In this document: positions 43,956 through 54,004 of the stretch, one piece after another
Position numbering within the stretch: position 1 is the stretch's first letter
Layout: every line of letters begins with the position of its first letter
Source of the DNA: Pseudopithomyces maydicus
Taxonomy: Eukaryota > Ascomycota > Dothideomycetes > Pleosporales > Didymosphaeriaceae
DNA length: 64,000 nt
Assembly: GCA_026873275.1 (NCBI GenBank)
Contig: JANTUC010000017.1
Coordinates: 806,001-870,000, forward strand
Reading direction: 5' to 3'
Program-made: the position numbers and the translations under genes
Notes under the pieces: generated by a model
What the model saw: the letters and a program-made list of their open reading frames with translations, nothing else
The model's database searches: none
What the model was told of the DNA's origin: nothing

Positions 43956-46356
43956 TCACTCTTCCTTGACAAGATCGTCCATGTATGTTCCCTTCATCGC
44001 ACGAATGATACCAACACCCACTCTGCGACTTGCGCCTTCTTCGACTTGCCTTGTCCAGAAAACGTCTGCGGCCGTCATTCTAACGCTCTTCCTGCGTTCT
44101 CGCTCAACAACGTCCAGGTGGCCCCTCTTTGCTGAACTGGCTTCTAGTTCATCCAGGTGCTTCTTCCTCTCTGCATATAGCTCGGATCTTTCTTTACGGA
44201 TATGCTCCGAACCGATGGCATGTAGCCCCCATCGCACGCCAGCGCGGAATCCAAGGAAGATATGCTCCGAGGCGAAAATGGTGATTGGCAGCGTCCACCA
44301 TCTGTTAAATCCGTAGATCGTCGAGTTGCTGAAGCCAAACAGGTGCACGATTGCCGCAGATGTCAGGCTCCCAAGCCAAGTCAAAGCTTCCAAACTGGCT
44401 ACCCAGGGCCCGATACCGTCGTTCCGGATCGGCGCAGGCCTTTGGTGCTCGATGGTGATTTTGATGATATCAGCACGAAGCTCGAACCAGTTGTTGATGA
44501 AGAAACCAATGGGGATCAAGGGCCAGACTGGACTGAACAATGCCAGGTAGCCGAACTGGAGGACCATTTCTGAAATGTCTTCGTGGACATCGTAGGGCGC
44601 TAGAGACCCTTGCTTGCGAACACGGCGGAGAAACCTAGCCTCCATAGGATCGTCGCCTTTGACGAATTTAGTTTGGCCGCCAGTAGCAAAGGTGTGTGAG
44701 GTGCGGTAGGTGCGCCACCAGTCTCGGACACTGTTTTTCAAATAAGGCAGGGCAAGCTCTTCGATCGCAGACGAGATCTGACCGGTGAGTGTCAGTGTTA
44801 TGACCTCGTTGCGAAGCTTATTCGAGTCGACGTGGAAGGTAAAATCCGGGTCTACAGCAACTCCTGCAAAGGATAGAATATAGGTCCGTAGGAACGGAAT
44901 GAACATTTGACCGAAAGGAACGTAGACAAAGGCGACAAGGAAGATGGGAAGGTAGTTGGAGATTGACTGCAGCACAAAGACCTTTTGCGTGAGTGACATC
45001 TCGTAATAATCTTCGGTGCGATGATTTTCGTATTCTGTGAGCCGAGCGGCCAGCCCCTCGAGATAGTTGTTGATAAATGGCAAGAACAGGGCGAGTATGA
45101 CGGTAGGGACATATTCCTGTTGAGTGTCAGTGATGACGAAGGATTTCCCCACCGTGCCTAGAGACCTCTCAAGTGCAAAATCGAGACTTACCAAATAATA
45201 ATCGTATGGCCCGTCATACCCTTCGACAATAAAGGTTTCTAGCGCAAACACAAAAACAATGACAGATGTAAGCAAAATGGTGCTCAGCACCAAGAAAGGC
45301 AAGGCAACCAACTGTCGGACAATGCGTTTCCACCGGGGAAAAACGTGCTGTACGCGGCCTGCAGCATCCACAATTTCCTTCTCGTATTGAAACTGGGGTC
45401 TGTTCACCTTCAGTTTGCCAACACCTCGCACGCCCCAGCGGATAGACAAATCGACTTCTCTAAGTTTCCAGTATTCCAAAAATACTGTACACCACACGCC
45501 AATGACGACGGCAAATAAGAGTGAGTACTTGGGTAGAAAAGCCCAGGCTAGCACGCCAGCGGCGCAAGGAAAAGTCAGGGAGAGGAAGTAGTCCTGAATA
45601 AAAGCAAAGTAGAAAGCCACTTTGGTACCCCAGAGATCGCGTATTTGATCAAGGTCATCCGGGCTCAAAAAGAATCGCTTGCTCAAATGAACTAGTAGCT
45701 TTTGGTTTGTGCGAGGGTTGTGGAGAGGAAAGGTAGACGTAATGTTCTCCCACTTGCCGAAGCCAGGAGTAATTCCTGCGCCGCCAAGCTGTTTGGTCCA
45801 AGTGACGAGGTGGTACAGCGACAGGAGATCCTCGGCCTCGTTTGCTCCAGCCACGATAGTGTTAGAGGTACCTCCTGGATGTTTTTTGGTGATTCCATAT
45901 AGCCAGTCTTTTACTCTATAATGCACTCAGAACAGTTCTCAGGGAACAATGCGTGAGGTATGAATGAATCAGGGTATAAGTGGGCTAGGACGTGATAGGG
46001 TAAAGGAAGGGCACGAAAACTTTTGTTGTTCACTTCCGCTCTAGAAATGCGACGTACCGTGAGTGATGCACGGTGTTACCAAGCAACTCGCGTGGTGCTT
46101 GCACCATGACTAGGAGCGATTCTTCGTATCCAGCACGGACCTCAGTTTGCAAACCCACAGATTCCAGGTCCTCGAGTAGAAGCGTCAACTCCTTGATTGC
46201 AACGTTGGCATCTAAATAACTGATCAGATGTGCATGACGATGTAGACAGGTCTACCGACCAATTTGACTGTAGTCATAGACGATGACATATTTGTCGTTG
46301 TAGGCAATATATGCAGTAGTAGGGTCGTCCACCAAAGCAGTATCTGCTCGTCTCAT
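43956..46356 (-). CDS. Anoctamin/Ist2-like plasma-membrane to ER tether
   Basis: Four exons: 46356-46260, 46211-46058, 45915-45192, 45116-43956; 711 residues. Exon 1 gives MRRADTALVDDPTTAYIAYN and YVIVYDYSQI; exon 2 AIKELTLLLEDLESVGLQTEVRAG. About eight hydrophobic segments follow, with anoctamin-type motifs (IRDLWGTKVAFYFAFIQDY; EYVPTVILALFLPFINNYLE; YLALFSPVWPLIPIGFFINN). The homologous yeast Ist2 is an ER protein that tethers ER to plasma membrane, and other anoctamins are scramblases or channels. The intron at 45117-45191 is 75 nt with no in-frame stop, so it would be missed by open-frame calling; GTAAGT and ACAG borders plus family continuity support it. The first intron uses a GTCGGT donor, the least certain junction. 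Confidence 0.88.
45117..45191 (-). other. Stop-free, frame-preserving intron of the anoctamin gene
   Basis: 75 nt from GTAAGT to CAACAG. Its translation would insert 25 residues between GPYDYYL and EYVPTVILA, a place where anoctamins are continuous. Confidence 0.85.
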
Positions 46357-47198
46357 GGAGAATTCGAAATCTTCCATCCTGGAGATGACCCCAAGCCAAG
46401 TAGTTGATGAATTGGCTAGTTGGGGTGTCGCCGTAGCCTGGAGTCGCGGATTCAGCTGCTACGTGGACTCAGTCAGCCAGATCTCGGATCCGGCACGGTC
46501 GGCAGCGGGTCCAAGCGCTCTAGGCACGAGGTTCCAGGTAGATGAAAATCAAGAGATGGAGAATTCGAGGGCACACATGAATTAAACAGTAGGGTCGGGT
46601 TTCGTGTGTCGCGAGGCACGGTTCCGGTCAAGCGCTGCACGAACACAGTGATGGGCGGCGTCTGTGGGGCCAAGCTGACGCAGCAGCGCGTCTAAGGGGA
46701 TGGAAGGGGGCCATGTCATGTTATTGGTCTACGGCGGAATGGGCCATGCGAACGTGGAGTGAAGGTTCACGCAGGACAAGCAGCACATGGTGTAGTGTAG
46801 TCGCATACAGCTAGAAAGCGGCGGAGAGCGCGTCCGCACCTACTGGGATGCAGCATGCCACGCGGGTTCACGTGCAGTCGCTTAACTTTGACACGTGCTC
46901 GCTCAGGCTTCGGCCGCCCGGCGGGGGGCCGAGATGGAGACGCGTCGAGCTATTTGTTGTCTTTGACCAAGCCCTCCGTCTTTCATCATCAACACTGGTC
47001 TTTGTTTCTATTTGCAGCTATTTCGCAGACAAAGACCGGTACGGCGCGGCACGTACAATGTCTTTCATGCGAAGCAACCACGCATATTTATGAACACAGT
47101 AGAAGGTTCTCACGCACGCTCATTTAGCAACAGGAACCCACAGTCTTTACGCTTTTAATCGGCCTTTATAGCACACAAACTCTCATTTCCAAACAGCA
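46357..47198. other. Divergent intergenic region
   Basis: About 840 bp between the starts of the anoctamin (minus) and DUF2293 (plus) genes, holding both promoters. No gene seen. Confidence 0.5.
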
Positions 47199-47768
47199 AT
47201 GGCACCCAAAGAAATCACAGTCGGGCCCAGTGCCCCTATGCCAAAAGGCTACGGCTTCCTCAAGAAGGGCATCAAGTACAAGACGCTTCACTGCCGCCGA
47301 CTTACCCACGAAGCAGGCAAAACCGTATTCGTGGTCGAACACAACAAAAGCACCCTCGGAATCCGCGTCCCCAAAGACATCCTTGCCCGCGTCCACGCCC
47401 AAGCGAACGAAACCCTCTCTTCCCGCAAACTTGCGACCGAGAAACGCGACACCGCCGCCATCCGCCAAGCCGCTGCCGAGCTCGATAAGCAATTTCCTAG
47501 AATACCAGAGCATGATAGGGAGAACGTGCTGAAGCACGGCTTCAAGAAATACTCGGGTCGGGTAGGACGCACGAGCCGGATCCCGCTTCCGCGAAAGGTA
47601 CTATACGCCGTCATTGCACACATTAGACATAAACACACCAGCTATGATAAGATGCTGCACGAAGGCGTGAAAAGGAACGAAGCTAGGGTGCGCATACAGA
47701 AGAAGATGCATGACATATTGAAAGAGTGGGGCCCTGTAGCAGGTAGGAGGAAGAGCTCAGTAGTATAA
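47199..47768 (+). CDS. DUF2293 domain protein
   Basis: Intronless, 189 residues, basic (MAPKEITVGPSAPMPKGYGF). The C-terminal ~90 residues carry the conserved DUF2293 block: ELDKQFPRIPEHDRENVLKH, SGRVGRTSRIPL and VIAHIRHKHTSYDKMLHEGV, ending in a basic KEWGPVAGRRKSSVV. DUF2293 proteins are widespread in ascomycetes with no established function. The high Lys/Arg content and helical character fit a nucleic-acid-binding or nuclear role, but that is speculation. Length is at the short end for fungal members, several of which have long disordered extensions. Confidence 0.85.
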   Translation: MAPKEITVGPSAPMPKGYGFLKKGIKYKTLHCRRLTHEAGKTVFVVEHNKSTLGIRVPKDILARVHAQANETLSSRKLATEKRDTAAIRQAAAELDKQFPRIPEHDRENVLKHGFKKYSGRVGRTSRIPLPRKVLYAVIAHIRHKHTSYDKMLHEGVKRNEARVRIQKKMHDILKEWGPVAGRRKSSVV

Positions 47769-48628
47769 GCTCTCGCTGATAGTAGAAGACCAATCTTGGT
47801 ATCTAGAAATTTTGAAGTTAATCGGCGGCGAAGAGCTGTCAGATTAACAGAAAAAGGTAAGTCATAGATATCAGTAATATCATGGCAGCATCCACTGCCA
47901 CTTTTCACATGCCTAACACTATTTGTTCCTGTACCGCACTGCTGTGTATTCACCTCATGTCTTCTATTGGTCCCGGTCGCTCTGTTCTCATTTCCTAAAC
48001 CCATGTGCCTGAACATATTTTGATACGTATCCATTCCCAAACAATAATGCGCCACTAATACGTTGGGCCCCAGACAACAAAGGGACCATTCCTTGATGAC
48101 GTACGTAAGGACTACCCGTTCTCAAGCAGATTAGCGCACGCAGTACACTTCCTAACTCCGATTATTTCCTGATACAACCGGCTGACACCATCTTACCTAA
48201 GACTACGATGGAACTGGCATTAATACAGTGTCGGGCCCGAAAGATAGACCAAACCCTTGGATATCGGACCTGCACATACACACTCGGTGTCGGCACTGCA
48301 CCGCCCCCGATGGTCTAACTACGATGGCTATAATGTTTATCCACAATTGCTGGATATTTTCTTTTTCGAGAAGGCTGGTCTCTGGTCGCCTTAATGCTGT
48401 ATACGCATGAATAACTAGCACCCACATAATGTCACTGCCGCAAGTTGTTGGATGACGGAGTTAAGCAAACAGTGTACGACACGACCATGCATACTATTAT
48501 GTGGAAAGGAAGTACAAATAGTACATCAAGGAACAACTTCACATCTCATTCATAGATCTTGAATCTTCCAGATTGATTCTACTTCCCAACAACCTATCCT
48601 CACACTCCCCACCCCTTTCCATCCCACC
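47769..48628. other. Intergenic region upstream of the NmrA-like gene
   Basis: About 860 bp, AT-rich, without coherent frames, repeats or RNA genes that I can see. Confidence 0.5.
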
Positions 48629-49653
48629 ATGCCGCACAACCCCCCAAACTCCATCCGCAACATCGCCATCGTCGGCGCAACTGGCCAACTAGGAAAATAC
48701 ATCACCGCCGCTCTCCTCCAGAACCCCACCTTCCGCATCACCGCCCTCACCCGTAGCACCAACTCCTCCTCCTTCCCCCTGGTCTCACCCCCATCCCAGT
48801 CGACTACTCCGAGCCCTCAACCCTCACCGCCGCGCTCAAAGGTCAAGACGCCCTGATCATCACGCTCGCTGTCGCTGCACCCCCGGACACGCAATCCAAG
48901 CTCATACGCGCCGCCGCCGAGGCACGCGTCCCGTGGGTTCTGCCCAACGAATTCGGAGGCGACACTGATGATCCGGTGTCCGATGAAACGCGCATGGGGC
49001 CTCCGAAGCGCGCGGCGAGGAAGTTGATTGAGGAGCTCGGCGTGTCGTCTTGGTTAGGTATCGTCAGCGGATTTTGGTACGAGTACTCGCTGAGTGGACC
49101 GGGGTTGTATGGAATCGATATTGCGAAGAGGGAGGTGGTGTGGTTTGACGATGGGACGCAGAGGCTGAATACTAGTACGTGGGTGCAGATTGGTCGGGCT
49201 GTAGCTTCCTTGCTGGCTCTGCCTGTTGGGGAGGGGACGTCGGGTGGTGATGGCGCTGGCGCTGGCGCTGGCGCTGATGTTGCTACGCTGAGTTCATATC
49301 GCAATCGTCTAGTTTTTGTGTCGTCGTTTGCAGTGAATCAGCGGGAGATGCTGGATTCGATTAATCGCGTTATGGGGCTTGAGGATAAGGATTGGACCAT
49401 GACGAGGGTGGGTGCGAAGAAGAGGTTTGAGGATGCGGGGAAGAAGCTGGCTGGGGGTGATAGGATGAGTTATGCGTATTTGCTGTATACGCGGTACTTT
49501 TTTCTTGGGGAGGATGCATCGCTGTTTGAGAAGACGAAACGACTGGATAATAAAAAGTTGAATTTGCCGACGGAGGATTTGGATGATGCGACGAGGAAAG
49601 CGGTAGAAATGGCTCAGGAGGGCTATTTCTCGAAGCTGAGTTATTCGAGATGA
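48629..49653 (+). CDS. NmrA-like / isoflavone-reductase-like NAD(P)-binding protein (one-base frameshift)
   Basis: The N-terminus IRNIAIVGATGQLGKYITAA is the dinucleotide-binding loop of atypical SDRs of the NmrA/isoflavone reductase group, followed by VPWVLPNEFGGD and GIVSGFWYEY. The protein is read in one frame to about 48774 and in the next from GLTPIPVDYSEPSTLTAALK onward; the break is at the CCCCC of 48775-48779, with no space for an intron. As read, the first frame stops at 48856. With one more C the gene would encode 341 residues. A Gly-Ala repeat is encoded by GCTGGC hexamers near 49250. The function is either redox-sensing regulation (NmrA type) or small-molecule reduction. It converges on the CoA-ligase gene. 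Confidence 0.85.
49251..49276 (+). repeat. GGCGCT hexamer repeat in the NmrA-like gene
   Basis: Four copies of GGCGCT encode a Gly-Ala run (GAGAGAGAD) in a surface loop. Confidence 0.8.
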
Positions 49654-49868
49654 TATGTGAATGACCTCTGAGTGAGATAGAGCACTGTATAAGCAGAGAG
49701 AATTTTAACTAAGTCGTCGGGTATTTTACACTACCAACCCTGAAACAGAACGCTATGAATACCACCTGCTTCGCGTGTCGTTTCCAAGAAAGGATGCCAC
49801 GTAAGTGTACCTCTATTCGTATCATGGGTCCCTATCCCATATACCTGCCCGACCTCAAAATCAGCTTA

Positions 49869-51748
49869 TTATAGCTTCGTGCCGTTACGCCTATCGCTAA
49901 ATTTCTGAGCATCTTTTTTTGCCCATTCTCTCAAGATCTTCCTTTGAATCTTCCCACTCGGTGACTTTGGTCTGATCGCATTGTCAGTATTTTCTCCATC
50001 TCAGCATCAACTTCTGAGAACTGCTCACACTTCTTCGATGAACACAACACCACCGGAGAGTTGCTTGTGCTTTGCCACGCGCCCTGCTACCCACTTTTCG
50101 ATATCCCACTCCGAGGATGCTCCTTTGTGCTCCGACTTGACGGAAACATATGCGCGTGGTAATTCTTCGTGTTCACTGTGACATTGCGTTAGCACAATGG
50201 GCGTCTAGAATCGAAAAAGAACATCTTACAGCTGCAAAGCGCACACAGCCGCATCAGCGATATGCTCATGCTCCAAAAGCAGGGCCTCTAACTCCGCAGG
50301 CGCAACCTGGAAACCCTTCACTTTGATGAGTTCCTTCTTCCTATCGACGATCCAATACCACCCATTCTCATCCTTGACAGCGACATCACCAGTTTTCAGG
50401 TATCCTTCCTCGTCAAACGTCTCTTGTGTCGCTCTCTCGTTTCTCCAATATCCCATGCATACGTTCGGCCCTTTGACGTGGATTTCTCCTCGTTCTCCAG
50501 GACCAACCTCTTTCCCTTCATCATCGATCAATTTGATTGACGCATTTGGATCGATGAACCCCACGCTACCCGATCTGTCATCCCGACCGCCAGGAACGTG
50601 AAGACAAGAACACGTCACTTCTGTCATGCCCCACGTCTGAACAACCTTCAAGTCGCACTTTGCCGAGACCTCATTCTGAAGCTCTTTAGAAAGAGGTGCA
50701 GCGCCGCAAAGGATGTTCTGCAATGACGAAAGGTCATACTTTTTCGTCTCTGGCCGTTTTGCAAGCATGACGAGGACGGGCGGTGCTGTCTGGATGTGCG
50801 TTATGCGGTGATTCTGGATGTTTTCGAGGAATTTGGCGTAGTTGAAAGAGCGCATGAAGTAGCATGGGGAGAGCGTGCGAGCAGCGGCTACGATGGACCA
50901 AAGTTGACCGTAGGCGTGGTAGAGAGGTAGAAAGCCGAGCCATCTTTCTTCGGGTCGCGAAGAGGATTTGTAGGATTGTTCTAGGTCGCGCATGAATATA
51001 CTTTGCTCGCAGTTTGCTATTACGTTTTGATGGCTGATCATGACGCCTTTTGGTAGTCCTGTCTGACCATCAATGTGAGTTAGTTTTCTGCCTATAATCT
51101 CCATGTTATGACTTACGGTTCCGGAAGAGTAGTTCAAAGCAGCTACAGTATTTTTCGATTCGTGTGAGTTCATCGGCTGCCATTTCCAGGATTCTGTCTC
51201 CGAATCTGACGGTAAAAGGCTACGCCAGTCTTTGATACCTTTTACCGTCCCAGTCTCTTTGTCGGAGAAGAGAAAGATACGATCGTTAGGAAATCCACAT
51301 TTGCCTGCGGCTTCCAACAGCGTCTGCAAGAGAGGTGGCTCTACTAAGATCGCTTTGCATTCCGTGTTTTTAATCTGATACACCACCTCTTACTCGATTA
51401 GCGGCGATGTCAGAGGGAAAGTCTCGAAGATTTACCTTCAATGCCATAGGCGGGATTGCATCCACTGTAGATGCATCCGCAACCAGATATGCCCAGATAC
51501 GCAACTGGTACGAAGATGTGGTTGGCCGAATACATCATAACCACATCTTGCTTGTTCAGACCTAGACGTTGTAGTCCTAGTCCCAATCTCTTTACCCATT
51601 GCAGCAGTTGACGTGGTGACAGAGAATTTCGAGTATCATCTGCGTCGATCCATATTGGTTTACCAGACACCGGCTTCGACGAAGGAAAAAGATAGGAAAG
51701 CAAGTCTGTCGCCGGGATGTCAATCTGGAAGGGAGATTGCGAAGGCAT
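49869..51748 (-). CDS. AMP-forming acyl-CoA ligase (4-coumarate-CoA-ligase-like)
   Basis: Five exons: 51748-51436, 51388-51117, 51062-50230, 50175-50029, 49971-49869; 555 residues. The adenylation core is YSSGT|TGLPKGVMISHQN (the P-loop motif, split by an intron), GFLPLYHAYGQL, VQTWGMTEVTC, GYLKTGDVAVKDENGWYWIVDRKKELIKVKGFQVAPAELE and the C-terminal catalytic lysine in PKSPSGKIQRKILRE. It activates a carboxylic acid to its CoA thioester via the adenylate. Members include 4-coumarate, phenylacetate and fatty acyl ligases; the substrate is not predictable here. The C-terminus ends NGTKL, not a standard SKL peroxisomal signal. The intron at 51063-51116 is 54 nt and stop-free. Divergent from the GNAT gene. 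Confidence 0.93.
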
Positions 51749-51908
51749 AGCTAATCGCTGAAAAAGAAGTGATTATTCGGATCACGCATACCATTGTAGG
51801 TTTGACTTGAATGTTTACCAGTCCAGGCTGGCGTCATCGACAAGGAGACTACCGAGGTGCATTAGGAAGCGGGGGTGGGCACACACCAGACTAACCTCTG
51901 CTAGTGCC
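51749..51908. promoter_or_regulatory. 160 bp divergent promoter (CoA-ligase / GNAT)
   Basis: The two ATGs point away from each other with only 160 bp between them, so core promoter elements must be shared or interleaved. No clear TATA box seen. Confidence 0.55.
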
Positions 51909-52524
51909 ATGTCGCCAACCCCAGTGAATTTTCATTCGTTCGTCTCCCAACGTTCATGCATGTCATTTCTACACCTTCGTTTCCCATGCTCATGTCAGCT
52001 ACTACCTTCATCTCATCTTGCCCCCTTCTACCCTTCCAAAGACAAAATGGACGATCCAGCAAACGACACCCGGAAGCGTCGATGAGGCCGTCGCATTCAT
52101 CAATAAAGCTCGGCAAGATATGTTCCCCACGTTGCATAAGCAGCTTGCAGACGATGTAGCACGCTGGGTTAAAAGTGGGTGTTTCTTTGTAGCGAGAGAC
52201 TTTGTTGGTAGGATCATAGCGACGATAGGGTTTGTGCCCTATAATTATCGCTTCCCCGAGCTCGACTTTCGCGACATGAAAGTTGTAGAGGTGGTCAGAT
52301 TGTATGTGCTACCTGAGTGGAGACGAGCAGGGATGGGTGCTGCACTCTTTGAGGCACTCAAGAGGAAAGCGCTGGAACAAAGCGTAGATTGTTTATATCT
52401 GCACACGCATCCGTTCCTTCCAGGTGCAGTAAGATTTTGGGAGGACAAGGGGTTTGCGTTTTTACACGAGGAGGAAGACCCAGTGTGGAGGACAACGCAT
52501 ATGCAGATGATGCTTGAGTCATGA
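51909..52524 (+). CDS. GNAT-family N-acetyltransferase
   Basis: Exon 2 (52042-52524) encodes the whole GNAT domain, including VVEVVRLYVLPEWRRAGMGAALFEALKRK, the beta4 and acetyl-CoA pyrophosphate loop (RRAGMG), and LHTHPFLPGAVRFWEDKGFAF near the C-terminus. No ATG precedes it in frame, but a 15-nt first exon at 51909-51923 (ATG TCG CCA ACC CCA, then GTGAAT) joins in phase to ACAAAATGGACG after a CCAAAG acceptor, giving MSPTPTKWTIQQTTPGSVDE and 165 residues. The start exon is a proposal; the domain is certain. The acceptor substrate is unknown. It shares a promoter with the CoA-ligase. Confidence 0.82.
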
Positions 52525-52809
52525 GCAAACGGGCCTGGAGTAGGCACCGTTGAAATGGTCATCGAGCCACCAACCGTTATCATCGACGCGAAAACATGTT
52601 TTTTGAAGTAAAACTGTTGAATGTGCAACGAGTAACGCTGTCGCAATGCTTTTGAGCTTTACCATTGCAATGCAGCCGTTGGAACTTGGGAGCGGGCGCC
52701 CGGGCGCGAGTGAAGTCCCGTGACTCCTTCAAGACGGGAGCAGATATCAGAATACCCGGAAATCGACAAGGATTGAAGGATGAAAGTCATTTATACAAAA
52801 CTATCTTTT

Positions 52810-53538
52810 TTACAATAAAGCCGTTTCGCCATGAACCCAAAGCGCCCTGAAGCCACAAATACCCAGGAAGATACCACTACTCCCAAAAGAAGCTTCAAGC
52901 TCTTCTCCGAGAGCGAAGCCGCCGTCCCTTTCGACGATCTCGCGAACCACAACGCCTACAATATCCGTCTTGCTGCTCGTCTGCACGTCCAACCCACTAT
53001 CCCTCCTCTTCCCACCTTGACCCTCATGACCAACTTCTCTGCGAACCTCAAAGTTGCCGGCACCGATATCCACAAGTCTTGCACGCTTGTAGCTCGCATT
53101 GGTAACCTCCCTCGTCGCAACCACGAACCCTGCTTCTTTGTTCTCCTTCAACCACGCCTTCGCCTTCTCATCCTGCAAAGCCTTCTTCAGCGCCGCGTCC
53201 GCGTCCTTCAGCAACCTCACATGCTGAGACTCCGCCTCGATGGTCCCCACTTCCATGCCTTCGTCAGGTTGTTTTTGCACGAGGTGTGCCGCGCCGAGCG
53301 ACTCGACGAAGCGGCCGGACTCGCTGTCGAAAACGATGACATCCTTGTACCAACGGGTGCCGACGTCGTCGTAGTCACGATGCTCGAGCGCCGAGGAGTC
53401 ATATTTTGAGGATTTGGAGACCAATTGGCCGACGGGCAGGGAGGTGTCGTTGAGGGGTTTGGGGAGGAGAGCGAGGTCGGGGATGAGGGATGGGGAGAGG
53501 GGACCCTCTGCGGACGAGCGGCGCCGTGTGAAGCTCAT
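52810..53538 (-). CDS. Unrecognised protein; member B of the family also at 23.6-24.5 kb
   Basis: Intronless as read, 242 residues (MSFTRRRSSAEGPLSPSLIP). It has LLPKPL (24-29), VGQLV, WYKDVIVFDSESGRFVESLG, IEAESQH, a charged helix ending KAWLKENKEAGFVVATRE, and YKRARLVD (150-157). The same elements in the same order, with spacing within about ten residues, occur in the gene at 23581-24486. The C-terminal part after residue 180 differs and is shorter than in member A. No signal peptide or transmembrane helix. Neither copy matches a domain I know. The last exon may be longer or spliced, since the C-terminus GICGFRALWVHGETALL looks less conserved in style. Confidence 0.78.
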   Translation of the reverse strand: MSFTRRRSSAEGPLSPSLIPDLALLPKPLNDTSLPVGQLVSKSSKYDSSALEHRDYDDVGTRWYKDVIVFDSESGRFVESLGAAHLVQKQPDEGMEVGTIEAESQHVRLLKDADAALKKALQDEKAKAWLKENKEAGFVVATREVTNASYKRARLVDIGAGNFEVRREVGHEGQGGKRRDSGLDVQTSSKTDIVGVVVREIVERDGGFALGEELEASFGSSGIFLGICGFRALWVHGETALL

Positions 53539-54004
53539 CTTGACGGCTGCCGATGCAATTGATTGTGAATCGAGGAGTGGAGGGAGTGTACTCTGTGAGG
53601 ACGGGCAACTGGAGCTGATGAGGAGGTGCAGTAAGTGAGGGGTCAGTGGCTTTATGTGATCTCATTGTGCGCCATTTGGCGGCAGTGGCCGGACCGAGCC
53701 ATTTCTCAGGTCACGCTCATGCTATTGTTTACGTGGAATGTGTCTTTCCTGCTTCACGATGTGGGCAGGGAAAGAGTGTGGTGTGATGCGTCAGGCGCAT
53801 GTGAGTCGCGTGTCACAGTGGAGAGAGCCGCTCCCGATGCGACGATCCGGAGCAGGCGCAGTGCGGCTCCCGGCTCCTCCCGCCTCGGACCCGGTTCTCT
53901 CCATCTGTACACTATGCAACGCTGACATGTCATATTCGTAGAAATTCAATGTTCAGTTGCGAAAAAGTAATTGTATGGTACTCTGGAATAGAAAGGATGG
54001 CGAA
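53539..54004. other. Intergenic region
   Basis: About 470 bp with the promoter of the family B gene and the 3' UTR of the ankyrin gene. No gene seen. Confidence 0.5.
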
